From contig SVHO01000014.1 of assembly GCA_015055725.1 (NCBI GenBank), positions 1-34,172 on the forward strand: a stretch of 34,172 bases of DNA, written 5' to 3'. This DNA comes from Clostridiales bacterium. GTDB lineage: Bacteria > Bacillota > Clostridia > Christensenellales > Borkfalkiaceae. This document shows, one piece after another, positions 7,414-15,436 of the stretch (position 1 is the first letter of the stretch; each line of letters starts with the position of its first letter). Under the pieces are notes generated by a model. That model made no database searches. It was not told the origin of the DNA and worked only from the letters and a program-made list of their open reading frames with translations. Both the position numbers and the translations under genes were made by a program.

Positions 7414-8715
7414 TTGATTAAAAAAGGAAAAAATTATCCTTACGGTATACACGTTAAGGACATGAAGGAACTTTGCGCGGACAGTGCTATTGAAAAAATG
7501 CCTGCCCCTAAAAAAGTTTACATCAGTATGTTGCAACATATCGGTGCGCCTGCTATCCCCATAGTTAAAGTTGGTGATAAAGTTAAAAAACGCCAACTTA
7601 TTGGCGAAGCGAGTGGCGTGATTTCTGCAAACGTTTTTTCTTCTGTTTGCGGAACTGTTGTTGCCATTGAAGACATCGTAACCGCAAGCGGATTAAAAAT
7701 GAAACACGTGGTTGTTGAAAACGACGGCACGGATGAAGAAGTTTTATTTGACAATATTGCCGATTTCGAACCAAAAACCATTATTGAAAGAATTCGCCTT
7801 GCCGGTATTGTTGGTCTTGGTGGCGCAGGTTTTCCCACCGCAGTTAAGTTATCCCCCTCAACCCAACTTGACACTTTGATTATTAACGGTGCTGAGTGTG
7901 AGCCTTACTTAAACTGTGACTATCGCTTAATGATTGAAAATACCGACGATATTTATAGAGGCGTTAAATACGCTGCACGCGCGCTTAACATTAAAAGAAT
8001 TATTATCGGTATCGAAGCAAATAAGCCTAAGGCTATCGAGGCTTTTGCAAACTATCCTGATATAGAAGTTTGCGTTCTTAAAAAACAATACCCTATGGGC
8101 AGTGAAAAACACTTGATTTACTGCACGACGGGTAGAAAAGTTCCTTGTGGAAAAATGCCGTTTGACGTTGGATGTTGCGTTCAAAACATTAAAACGGTTA
8201 TTGCAATAAAACACGCAATCGAAGATAACAAGGCTCTATCTTCAACCGTGCTAACTATTAGTGGCGGTGGAATTAAAACCCCAAAAAATTTGCGCATTCA
8301 AATCGGCACACCGCTTGACGATATAATTGAATATTGCGGTGGCGTTTCAGACGATACTGTGAAAATCGTTGCAGGCGGACCTATGATGGGCAAAATCATG
8401 ATAGGCACTAATTCATATACTAGAAAAACAAATTCGGGTTATTTGTTCTTGACCGAAAAAGAAACTTCACTTGACAAACCGTCTAACTGCATTAACTGTG
8501 CAATGTGCGCTAAAAATTGTCCTATGAGACTTATGCCAATGTATATCGAAGCGTTTGCGCTAAACGGCGAATTTGACAAGGCTGAAAAATACGGCGCTAT
8601 GAACTGTATTGAATGCGGTTCTTGCGCATATAACTGCCCTGCCAAGCGTTCACTCGTTCAAAGCATATCAATGGCTAAAAATAAAATTAAGGAGATGAAA
8701 AAAAATGGCAAATAA
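7414..8715 (+). CDS. rnfC: Rnf electron transport complex subunit C
   Basis: 433 residues from a TTG start; CAGGAG lies seven bases before the TTG and the next codons read IKKGKNYPYGIHV, as in clostridial RnfC. The N-terminus resembles a lipoyl/biotin-like fold (GDKVKKRQLIG), followed by the FMN/NADH region with GGAGFPT at residues 136-142. Two ferredoxin-type [4Fe-4S] motifs are present: Cys359-362-365-369 and Cys398-401-404-408. RnfC is the peripheral subunit that exchanges electrons with NAD(H) on the cytoplasmic face. It is the first of six contiguous Rnf genes and its end overlaps rnfD by 11 bases. Length and motifs are complete. Confidence 0.97.
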   Translation: MIKKGKNYPYGIHVKDMKELCADSAIEKMPAPKKVYISMLQHIGAPAIPIVKVGDKVKKRQLIGEASGVISANVFSSVCGTVVAIEDIVTASGLKMKHVVVENDGTDEEVLFDNIADFEPKTIIERIRLAGIVGLGGAGFPTAVKLSPSTQLDTLIINGAECEPYLNCDYRLMIENTDDIYRGVKYAARALNIKRIIIGIEANKPKAIEAFANYPDIEVCVLKKQYPMGSEKHLIYCTTGRKVPCGKMPFDVGCCVQNIKTVIAIKHAIEDNKALSSTVLTISGGGIKTPKNLRIQIGTPLDDIIEYCGGVSDDTVKIVAGGPMMGKIMIGTNSYTRKTNSGYLFLTEKETSLDKPSNCINCAMCAKNCPMRLMPMYIEAFALNGEFDKAEKYGAMNCIECGSCAYNCPAKRSLVQSISMAKNKIKEMKKNGK

Positions 8716-9709
8716 TAACCTTTTAACTTTCTCTTCTTCTCCACACGTAAAATCACCAAAAACGACGCGCCAAATTATGATTCACGTTTGCATAGCGCTT
8801 TTGCCTGCACTTATAATGGGCGTTATCTATTTTGGTCTTAACGCGTTGCTCTTAACGGTTGTTTCCGTGCTTTCAGCAGTTTTATCAGAAGGCGTATATT
8901 TGCTTGCAACTGGTAAATCCGTGCGTGAAATTATAAATCAATTTGACTTCACTTCGTGCGTGACGGGTTTATTAATCGCACTTTCTATCGGCGTTCAATG
9001 CCCCGTTTATATCCCTGCACTAGCAAGCGTTTTTGCAATAATCGTAGTTAAAATGATTTTTGGCGGAACGGGTAAAAATCTCGTTAATCCCGCCGTGACT
9101 GGTAGGGTGTTTGCATTTATGTCTTTCACTTCAATTATGGCAAGTGGTTGGATTGCTCCTTCAATTAACGCGCTTTTCAGCGGTGGTTCATACGACCCCG
9201 TATCTGGCGCAACAGTTTTGACGCAAATGCTTTCATCAAACGCTCTCCCCTCCCTTTCTAATTGGGATTTACTTCTTGGAACGGGCGTTGCAGGTTGCAT
9301 TGGTGAAACTTGCAAAGTTGCACTTATCGTCGGCGGAATTTATCTTGCCGTTATGGGCATTATAAATATTCTTTACCCTGCAATATACATAGCAACGGCT
9401 GGTCTATTCGCGGTTGTGTTAAACAACTTCCAATTTACGTATTTCTTGCCATCAATTTTATCGGGCGGTCTTATGCTCGGTGCAATCTTTATGGCAACCG
9501 ATTACACCACCACCCCAAACACCACTTTGGGCAACGTTATTTACTTTATCGTTTTAGGGCTCGTCACCACGGGTCTTAGAATAGCAACTGGCATTGAAGT
9601 TGTTTCATTTGCAATTCTTCTAATGAATTTATTCGTTCCATTAATTGATAAATTCGTTATAAACACACCTTTCGGCTTTGTTAAACCTAAAAACAGGGGG
9701 TGCAAATAA
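8705..9709 (+). CDS. rnfD: Rnf electron transport complex subunit D
   Basis: 334 residues, an integral membrane protein with about eight to ten helices. It carries the covalent flavin motif SGAT with Thr170 (codon 9212-9214) as the expected FMN phosphoester attachment site, known for RnfD/NqrB. The N-terminus SPHVKSPKTTRQIM is characteristic. It sits in the membrane and passes electrons in the ion-pumping complex. The ATG overlaps the end of rnfC by 11 bases and is preceded by GGAG at a slightly long 10-base spacing. Flavinylation needs an ApbE flavin transferase, which is not encoded in this window. It overlaps rnfG by one base (TAATG). Confidence 0.97.
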   Translation: MANNNLLTFSSSPHVKSPKTTRQIMIHVCIALLPALIMGVIYFGLNALLLTVVSVLSAVLSEGVYLLATGKSVREIINQFDFTSCVTGLLIALSIGVQCPVYIPALASVFAIIVVKMIFGGTGKNLVNPAVTGRVFAFMSFTSIMASGWIAPSINALFSGGSYDPVSGATVLTQMLSSNALPSLSNWDLLLGTGVAGCIGETCKVALIVGGIYLAVMGIINILYPAIYIATAGLFAVVLNNFQFTYFLPSILSGGLMLGAIFMATDYTTTPNTTLGNVIYFIVLGLVTTGLRIATGIEVVSFAILLMNLFVPLIDKFVINTPFGFVKPKNRGCK

Positions 9710-10353
9710 TGGCTAAATTATTTAAGAACGTTTGGTTTAAGTGCATCACTTGCCTTTTAATTATCCTTGTTTTTTCTGGTTCAAGCATAGCAATTTTAAG
9801 CGACCTTTTATACGTTTCCCCCGAAGAGCGCACACAAAGGGGTATAATGAAAGTTTACGGCAAACTCGTTGATTATGAAACTATTTTTGACGTAGACGAC
9901 GCAAATTATAACGACGACACGCTTAGTGAAGAAGATAAAGGCAAAATCATTTACGACTTCGGGCGCATAAACAAAATCTATGCGGTTGGCGAAAATGAAC
10001 TTTTGTTCCAATGCGTAGGCTACAAAGGGTTTAAGAACGGAACGGTCACCGTTTGGGTTAGAACCGTGATTAGCGAACAAGCGCCATCCCCCGTTTACTC
10101 GATCGTTCAAGTTAAACTTGAAGCAAACGTTAGCCAGTCATTAATCAACAACTTAGGTGGTGGTTATTATTCAAACTTTAAGCTTGTCGACGTGACTGAG
10201 GCGTATAAAAACGGCGAATTCTTTACAGCAGATAAAGGCCAATCAAACGCAACCAACTATAACCCGGTTTCCGGCGCAACTTATTCGGCAAACGCTGGCA
10301 ACAACGCGGTAAACTGCGTGTTATTCTACTTTGGAAAAGGGGGTATTAAGTAA
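9709..10353 (+). CDS. rnfG: Rnf electron transport complex subunit G
   Basis: 214 residues from the ATG at 9709, eight bases after AGGGGG; an in-frame GTG at 9700 is less likely. One N-terminal membrane anchor (residues 10-33) is followed by an extracytoplasmic FMN-binding domain. The flavinylation motif SGATYS holds Thr191 (10279-10281), the expected covalent FMN site. The subunit is a periplasm-facing electron carrier of Rnf. Start and stop codons overlap with both neighbours (TAATG at each junction), which suggests coupled translation and fixed stoichiometry. The protein is somewhat rich in acidic residues between 60 and 85 (DVDDANYNDDTLSEEDKG), a family-variable loop. Confidence 0.95.
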   Translation: MAKLFKNVWFKCITCLLIILVFSGSSIAILSDLLYVSPEERTQRGIMKVYGKLVDYETIFDVDDANYNDDTLSEEDKGKIIYDFGRINKIYAVGENELLFQCVGYKGFKNGTVTVWVRTVISEQAPSPVYSIVQVKLEANVSQSLINNLGGGYYSNFKLVDVTEAYKNGEFFTADKGQSNATNYNPVSGATYSANAGNNAVNCVLFYFGKGGIK

Positions 10354-11003
10354 TGAAAACGAGTTTTAAAAAGATTGCAACGGACGGCGTTATAACTAAT
10401 AACCCCACGCTTAAATTAGTTTTAGGCACTTGCCCCACTTTAGCACTCACAACGTTGGCTATGAACGGCATTTATATGGGCCTTGCCGTCACCTTCGTTT
10501 TGATTTGTTCAAACGTTATAATTTCACTTTTAAGAAAACTTATCCCAAATCAAGTTAGAATTCCTGCCTTCGTTTTGATTATAGCAACTTTCGTGACTAT
10601 CGTTAGATTAGTGCTTGATAAACTATTGCCCGACCTTTACGAAGCCTTAGGGCTTTACCTTCCACTTATCGTTGTTAACTGCATAATTTTAGCGCGTGCG
10701 GAAAGTTTTGCAAGCAAAAACGGCGTTATTTATTCTGCGTGTGACGGCTTGTTTATGGGAATAGGTTTCACATTAGCATTAACTCTTATGGGCGCGTTTA
10801 GAGAATTGCTCGGTAGCGGTGCGATTTTTGGCACTAAACTTTGGGATTTCTCAATCGGATTTTTTGCATCAAGCGCGGGAGCATTCTTCACTTACGGATT
10901 GTTTATCGCTCTTTTCGCTTTCTTCTCATCACTTATTTCAAAGCACAACAAAAAGAAAGCAAACGCTAAAAGCGTTAACTCTTGCATAAAGGAGGCTGAA
11001 TAA
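10353..11003 (+). CDS. rnfE: Rnf electron transport complex subunit E
   Basis: 216 residues, with about six membrane helices and the typical start FKKIATDGVITNNPTLKLVLGTCPTLA. The paired RnfA/RnfE subunits form inverted-topology membrane proteins that carry a membrane-embedded iron-sulfur centre; the conserved Cys in LGTCPT (near residue 28) and in the VVNCIIL segment fit that role. The G-E-A order separates it from the homologous RnfA that follows. The ATG overlaps the rnfG stop codon by one base. The C-terminus is a Lys-rich cytoplasmic tail (KHNKKKANAK). No anomaly was seen. Confidence 0.96.
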   Translation: MKTSFKKIATDGVITNNPTLKLVLGTCPTLALTTLAMNGIYMGLAVTFVLICSNVIISLLRKLIPNQVRIPAFVLIIATFVTIVRLVLDKLLPDLYEALGLYLPLIVVNCIILARAESFASKNGVIYSACDGLFMGIGFTLALTLMGAFRELLGSGAIFGTKLWDFSIGFFASSAGAFFTYGLFIALFAFFSSLISKHNKKKANAKSVNSCIKEAE

Positions 11004-11005
11004 TT

Positions 11006-11614
11006 ATGGCTGAATTTATTATGATAATCGTTTCGGCAATGTTTATAAACAACTTTGTCGTTGTTCAATTCTTGGGTATTTGCCCTTTCCTTGGCGTTTC
11101 AAAAGATTTCAAAAGCGCACTTGGTATGGGGCTTGCAGTCACTTTCGTTATGACTATAACTTGCCTTATAACTTACCCGATATACACTCTTATTCTGGTG
11201 CCGTTAGAAATTGAATTTATGGAAATTATCGTTTTCATTTTCGTTATTGCTTCAATCGTTCAAATGATTGAAATGGCACTAAAAAAATTCTCCCCCACTC
11301 TCTATAATGCCATGGGTATTTATTTGCCACTTATCACCACCAACTGCGCTGTGTTAGGTGTTGCAGAACTTGTTATTGACACCAAGCAAATTGCAGGTTT
11401 AATAGGTATTGCAGAAGGCGCTATGAATATGGGTTTTGCAGTTTTATACGGTTTGTTTGCTGGTTTAGGCTTTACCCTTGCAATAGTTCTTATGAGTGGT
11501 TTAAGAGAAAAAGTTGCGCGCTTACCTATCGCGAAATCGCTTAAAGGTTTCCCAATCGCTATGATTAGCGCGTGCTTTATTGCAATGGCGTTTTATGTGT
11601 TCGCGCTTATTTAG
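11006..11614 (+). CDS. rnfA: Rnf electron transport complex subunit A
   Basis: 202 residues with about six membrane helices. The start matches RnfA closely: FINNFVVVQFLGICPFLGVSK, with a Cys in GICPF and a second in the TTNCAVLG segment, which would ligate the membrane-embedded cluster shared with RnfE. It begins two bases after the rnfE stop, with GGAGG ten bases upstream. It functions in the membrane as part of the ion-translocating core. Length and hydrophobic profile are those of the family, and nothing is missing. Confidence 0.96.
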   Translation: MAEFIMIIVSAMFINNFVVVQFLGICPFLGVSKDFKSALGMGLAVTFVMTITCLITYPIYTLILVPLEIEFMEIIVFIFVIASIVQMIEMALKKFSPTLYNAMGIYLPLITTNCAVLGVAELVIDTKQIAGLIGIAEGAMNMGFAVLYGLFAGLGFTLAIVLMSGLREKVARLPIAKSLKGFPIAMISACFIAMAFYVFALI

Positions 11615-11623
11615 GAGGATAAA

Positions 11624-12439
11624 ATGTTAGAATTATTATTAAGACCTATAAATGCGCAAACATTACTTTTAACGATTGCCATCGTTGCCGTCGTTTCAGT
11701 TATCTTTGCAGTTCTTATCGTTTTGGTTTCTAAACTTTGCGCGGTAAAAGAAGATGAAAAAGCAAAAGCCGTTTCAGAACACCTTGCAGGCGCAAATTGT
11801 GGTGGATGCGGTTTTGCTGGATGTGCAGACTTTGCAAAAGCACTTTCTGAAGGGAAAGCCTCAATCAACGATTGTGGCGTAACTGCAAACGAAGAAAAAG
11901 AAGAAATCGCTAAAATTTTAGGTATCCCTTTCTCTGCAACAGAACAAACCTTTGCAGTTGTAAAGTGCGCAGGTGGAAACAACAGTAAAGACAAATTCAA
12001 TTACGTTGGAAATTACGGTTGTGACGCCGAAATAACCTATATGAACGGCAGAAAACTTTGCCCCGAAGGTTGTTTGGGGGGCGGTTCGTGTGCAAGCGTG
12101 TGCGTTGGTGACGGCGTTAAAATTATAAACGGCGTTGCCGTTATTGATAAAAACTTATGTGAATCTTGTGGCGCGTGTATCAAAAAATGCCCGAAAAACC
12201 TTATAGAACTCATACCAAAAACGGCAAAAGTTTACGTTGCTTGCTCAACCAAATGCCGTGGCAAAGACGTTATGACCGCCTGCTCGGTTGGTTGCATCGG
12301 TTGTGGATTATGCGCTAAAAACTGTCCACAAGGCGCAATCACAATGGTGGATAATTTACCTGTGATTGATTATTCAAAATGCAACGGCTGTTTAACTTGC
12401 GTCTCTAAATGTCCAAGAAAAACCATAAAAGAAATTTAA
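11624..12439 (+). CDS. rnfB: Rnf electron transport complex subunit B (ferredoxin-like)
   Basis: 271 residues. An N-terminal membrane helix (about residues 12-36) is followed by the RnfB Cys domain Cys59-X2-Cys62-X4-Cys67-X16-Cys84. A Cys-rich linker (CPEGCLGGGSCASVC) and three ferredoxin-type four-Cys motifs come next (CESCGACIKKC, CIGCGLCAKNC, CNGCLTCVSKC). RnfB is the entry point for electrons from reduced ferredoxin. A strong AGGAGG site precedes the ATG. It is the last gene of the operon, followed by a hairpin terminator. The acetogen and clostridial Rnf order C-D-G-E-A-B is preserved exactly. Confidence 0.97.
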   Translation: MLELLLRPINAQTLLLTIAIVAVVSVIFAVLIVLVSKLCAVKEDEKAKAVSEHLAGANCGGCGFAGCADFAKALSEGKASINDCGVTANEEKEEIAKILGIPFSATEQTFAVVKCAGGNNSKDKFNYVGNYGCDAEITYMNGRKLCPEGCLGGGSCASVCVGDGVKIINGVAVIDKNLCESCGACIKKCPKNLIELIPKTAKVYVACSTKCRGKDVMTACSVGCIGCGLCAKNCPQGAITMVDNLPVIDYSKCNGCLTCVSKCPRKTIKEI

Positions 12440-12458
12440 GTATTCTTTAATCATTATT

Positions 12459-12496
12459 AAAAAGCACGGATAAAACGCGTATTTCGTGCTTTTTTT
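12459..12496 (+). terminator. Rho-independent terminator of the Rnf operon
   Basis: AAAAGCACG pairs with CGTGCTTTT across a short AT-rich loop and is followed by a run of seven T, about 20 bases beyond the rnfB stop codon. Confidence 0.85.
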
Positions 12497-12514
12497 ACAA
12501 ATTTTGCAGTATAC

Positions 12515-12543
12515 TTGACAAAGCACATATAATAAATTATAAT
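12515..12543 (+). promoter_or_regulatory. Exact-consensus sigma-A promoter
   Basis: TTGACA (12515-12520), a 17-bp spacer and TATAAT (12538-12543), a perfect match to consensus. Transcription would start near 12550, about 26 nt before the ATG of the unknown membrane protein gene. Confidence 0.9.
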
Positions 12544-12575
12544 TAAATCATCAATTTATTTCAAGGAGAAAAATA

Positions 12576-13145
12576 ATGAGCCTTTTCAAAAAAGAACCAA
12601 TCGTTTACACTGGAACCGTTGGAGAAATCGTTAGAATTCCGTGCAGACACAACTCAAGCAACCTTATTTTTACGGGTACAGACAAAGAAATTAAAATTTT
12701 AGAAGCCTTGATGGGACCAAAACACGAACGCAACAGAACCAATATGTGGAATATGGATTATTTTGGTTTCACCAACATGAAAGACGCTTCGTCAGTTAGT
12801 TATACAACAGGTTATACCGCAACTCATACATACGGCAACAATTATTCCATCAAAGAAAACAAGCACTCAGAAAGTGATTATATTTCAATGAAAGTTGTTG
12901 TTGGTGCAACTCCAGAAGTTGCTCAAGACAAAAAATCAAACGTTAACAAATGGATTAACGCTGTTTCAAAGCCAACAAGGTCTTTAGGTTGGTGGATTGT
13001 CGGTATTTTAACCACCCCAATTATCGTTGGTTTATTTATGCTTGCAGATGGTGTTTATAGAATAGGACTTTCACACGTTAAAAAAGCATGCTTAAGGAAA
13101 GCAAAAAAATCATACAAGAAACTTGGGAAAGTTGTTATTTTCTAA
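12576..13145 (+). CDS. Membrane-associated protein of unknown function
   Basis: 189 residues that I do not recognise. The ATG has AAGGAG at good spacing. Residues 1-110 are soluble, polar and rich in Thr, Ser, Asn and Tyr (including a YTTGYTATHTYGNNYS stretch), with no signal peptide. One long hydrophobic segment at residues 138-160 (starting GWWIVGILTTPIIVG) is followed by a strongly basic tail (KKACLRKAKKSYKKLGK), so the C-terminus is probably cytoplasmic near the membrane. No catalytic motif or metal ligand set is seen. The gene stands alone between a perfect promoter and two terminators, implying a monocistronic, well-expressed message. A role in envelope or membrane function is only a guess. 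Confidence 0.8.
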   Translation: MSLFKKEPIVYTGTVGEIVRIPCRHNSSNLIFTGTDKEIKILEALMGPKHERNRTNMWNMDYFGFTNMKDASSVSYTTGYTATHTYGNNYSIKENKHSESDYISMKVVVGATPEVAQDKKSNVNKWINAVSKPTRSLGWWIVGILTTPIIVGLFMLADGVYRIGLSHVKKACLRKAKKSYKKLGKVVIF

Positions 13146-13162
13146 TATTTTTTAAAAATTTA

Positions 13163-13198
13163 GCCCCGTGCAAAATAATTGCACGGGGCGTTTTTATT
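13163..13198 (+). terminator. Strong terminator between convergent genes
   Basis: An 11-bp GC-rich stem GCCCCGTGCAA / TTGCACGGGGC (13163-13173 with 13179-13189), loop of five, then GTTTTTATTT. It closes the unknown membrane protein gene and lies 4 bp from the end of the convergent phosphodiesterase gene, which it may also serve. Confidence 0.9.
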
Positions 13199-13202
13199 TG
13201 TA

Positions 13203-13739
13203 TTAAATTTTTTCTTCTTTTATAAGTTCGCCGTTTAAATCTTTCAAAATTACAACACCATCATTAAGAAGTATATAACTCTTTGGCGTGTTGTTTTTTG
13301 GAAGAGAAACTGAGCCGGTGTTTGCAATCAGTTTTTCGCCATATTTTTTTATAAAGCCCGTGTGAAAGTGCCCGTAAATAATCGCGTCAAAATCAGTTGC
13401 AGGCATATTATTTTCATTAAAAACGTGTCCGTGCGTTAAAAAAACCGTTTTGTTTGCGCTAACTAAAACCACGTCTTCAACAAAAGAAAACTCTGAAATC
13501 ATAGTGTCCACTTGGCTATCACAATTTCCTTTAACAACTATAAGGTTTTGCTTTATGCCGTTAAGTAATTGCGCCACCTTCATAGTTTGATAACCATCAG
13601 GCAAAGGGTTTCTTGGACCGTGATTATAAACGTCACCTAAAAGTATAAGTTTATCCGCTTTTTCTTCGTTAAAACGTTGTATTAATTTTTCACAGTCTGT
13701 GCTTGAACCGTGCAAGTCAGACGCAATTAAAAACTTCAT
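13203..13739 (-). CDS. YfcE/MJ0936-type metallophosphodiesterase
   Basis: 178 residues, a compact calcineurin-like phosphoesterase. The metal and phosphate ligands are all visible: Asp8 and His10 (SDLHG), Asp36 (GDVYNHG), Asn72 (GNCD), His103/His105 (THGH) and His124/His126 (GHFH). YfcE relatives hydrolyse phosphodiesters with Mn; the natural substrate is unknown. It is the last gene of the minus-strand block, and its ATG overlaps the end of tcdA by four bases. GGGTGA six bases upstream serves as ribosome site. No unusual feature apart from lacking a partner gene that would reveal its substrate. Confidence 0.9.
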   Translation of the reverse strand: MKFLIASDLHGSSTDCEKLIQRFNEEKADKLILLGDVYNHGPRNPLPDGYQTMKVAQLLNGIKQNLIVVKGNCDSQVDTMISEFSFVEDVVLVSANKTVFLTHGHVFNENNMPATDFDAIIYGHFHTGFIKKYGEKLIANTGSVSLPKNNTPKSYILLNDGVVILKDLNGELIKEEKI

Positions 13740-14452
13740 TTTATTTCACCCGTTTGGTTTATTAAATCAAAAACGACTTCTCTTGCAAGTATTAACCCTG
13801 CCGTTGCCGGCACGAAAATCATACTTGGCGGAACAGATTTTCCGTTTTCTCCGCAAACCGTGTTGTTTTTTATAGTTTGTTCTTCAGAATAAACGACTTT
13901 AACGTTAGATATGTTTCTATCCTTTAATTCACGGCGCATAACGCGTGCAAGCGGGCAACCTTTAGTCTTTTCAATGTTTGCAACTTTAAGCATAGTAGGG
14001 TCTGTTTTGCCACCCGTTCCCATACAAGAGATAACTTTAACACCCGCTTTTTTTGCGCGCTCTATAATTTCAAGTTTGGCACTTACCGTGTCAACTGCAT
14101 CAACCACGTAATCGTAAGCGGATAAATCGAACTCATCAGCATTTTCAGGCAAGTAAAAGACGTTAAAGGTTTGAACTTGTGCGTTAGGGTTTATTTGTTT
14201 AACCCTTTCTTTTATCACGTCAACCTTAGCCCTACCGATATTTTCAACCGTTGCTATAATTTGCCTATTTAAATTGCTTTTTGCAACCGTGTCACTATCA
14301 AAAACAGCAATTTTACCAACACCGCTTCGCGCTAGGGCTTCAACGGTATAACCGCCAACACCCCCAACGCCAAACACCGCAACCGACGACTTAGCAAGTT
14401 TATCAAACGCTTTATCGCCTATAAGCATTTTTACCCTTGAAAAAGTTTCCAT
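13736..14452 (-). CDS. tcdA: tRNA threonylcarbamoyladenosine dehydratase (TcdA/CsdL, ThiF-like)
   Basis: 238 residues of the E1-like ThiF/HesA superfamily. The nucleotide loop GVGGVGG is at residues 28-34, followed by DSDTVAKSNLNRQ (the Asp/Arg adenylation residues) and DAVDTVSAK. The segment MGTGGKTDPTMLKVANI with the following GCPLARVMRREL is characteristic of TcdA, which uses ATP to cyclise t6A to ct6A at position 37 of ANN-decoding tRNAs. The ATG overlaps the asnA stop codon (TAATG), with no clear ribosome site, so translation probably follows asnA. No cysteine desulfurase partner gene is adjacent here. Other ThiF-like functions are less likely given the motif match and length. Confidence 0.92.
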   Translation of the reverse strand: METFSRVKMLIGDKAFDKLAKSSVAVFGVGGVGGYTVEALARSGVGKIAVFDSDTVAKSNLNRQIIATVENIGRAKVDVIKERVKQINPNAQVQTFNVFYLPENADEFDLSAYDYVVDAVDTVSAKLEIIERAKKAGVKVISCMGTGGKTDPTMLKVANIEKTKGCPLARVMRRELKDRNISNVKVVYSEEQTIKNNTVCGENGKSVPPSMIFVPATAGLILAREVVFDLINQTGEIK

Positions 14453-15435
14453 TATAAAAGGTGAATTCCTTTTTTAGAGTTTTCGTCTATACACTCGTCA
14501 GACCAAACTGAAGATTGAACTTCGCCTATATGCGCTTTGTTTAAAAAGTACATGCAAAGCCTTGATTGACCGATACCACCACCTATGGTTAGGGGTAGCG
14601 TTCCATCAATAATCCCTTTACAATATGGGTTTGAAAGTTTATCTAGTTCGCCCTTCTTTTTAAGTTGTTTTTTAAGGCTATTACCATCAACTCTAATCCC
14701 CATTGAAGAAATTTCTAGCGCAATACCTAAAACGTCATACCACAAAAGGATATCGCCGTTAAGTTTCCAGTCGTCGTAATCAGCCGCCCTGCCGTCGTGT
14801 GGCTTGCCGTCTTTTAACGGCCAACCTATGCGATAAATAAACACCGCGCCGTATTTTTTAGCAACTGCGCTTTCTCTTTCCTTTCTATTTAACTCGGGAT
14901 AATCTCTTTCGAGTTCAGAAGTTGAAACGAAAGTGATTTCATCTGGCAAATCGTGTTTAATTTGCGGATACTTTTTATTAACCGCAAGGGACAATTTTTT
15001 AAGTGCTTTATAAATGCTTTTAACCGTCTTTTTTAAGTATGAAAGTTTGCGGTCTTTTTCAGTTATAATCTTTTCCCAGTCCCATTGGTCTACATAAACG
15101 GAGTGAATACAGTCAAGGTCTTCATCACGGCGAATAGCGTTCATATCCGTGTAAAGCCCCGTTTCGGCTTCAAAACCGTATTTAGCGAGCGCCATTCTTT
15201 TCCATTTAGCAAGCGATTGAACGATTTCAACTTCTTTCTTCAAAGTCAAAACGTCAAATCTAACGGCGCGTTCATATCCGTTTAAGTTGTCGTTAAGCCC
15301 TGTTTCAGGTTGCACGAATAATGGTGCGGAAACACGCGTAAGTTTAAGCGCTTTTGCAAGGTCTTTTTCAAAAGTATCTTTGATAAATTTAATTGCAATT
15401 TCCGTTTCCAGCAAGTTAAGTGCCGACTTATACAT
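14452..15435 (-). CDS. asnA: Aspartate--ammonia ligase (asparagine synthetase A)
   Basis: 327 residues, the usual AsnA length. The class II aminoacyl-tRNA synthetase-like core is recognisable: [19 protein letters not shown] near the start, the aspartate-site segment [11 protein letters not shown], and the C-terminal [14 protein letters not shown] motif that binds ATP. It makes asparagine from aspartate, ammonia and ATP in the cytoplasm. It starts just after the glyA stop codon, with GGAG 12 bases upstream inside glyA, and overlaps tcdA by one base. Use of ammonia as nitrogen donor fits an ammonia-rich, gut-like habitat and the altered NadE at the window start (inference). Confidence 0.95.
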   Translation of the reverse strand: MYKSALNLLETEIAIKFIKDTFEKDLAKALKLTRVSAPLFVQPETGLNDNLNGYERAVRFDVLTLKKEVEIVQSLAKWKRMALAKYGFEAETGLYTDMNAIRRDEDLDCIHSVYVDQWDWEKIITEKDRKLSYLKKTVKSIYKALKKLSLAVNKKYPQIKHDLPDEITFVSTSELERDYPELNRKERESAVAKKYGAVFIYRIGWPLKDGKPHDGRAADYDDWKLNGDILLWYDVLGIALEISSMGIRVDGNSLKKQLKKKGELDKLSNPYCKGIIDGTLPLTIGGGIGQSRLCMYFLNKAHIGEVQSSVWSDECIDENSKKGIHLL

Positions 15436-15436
15436 T

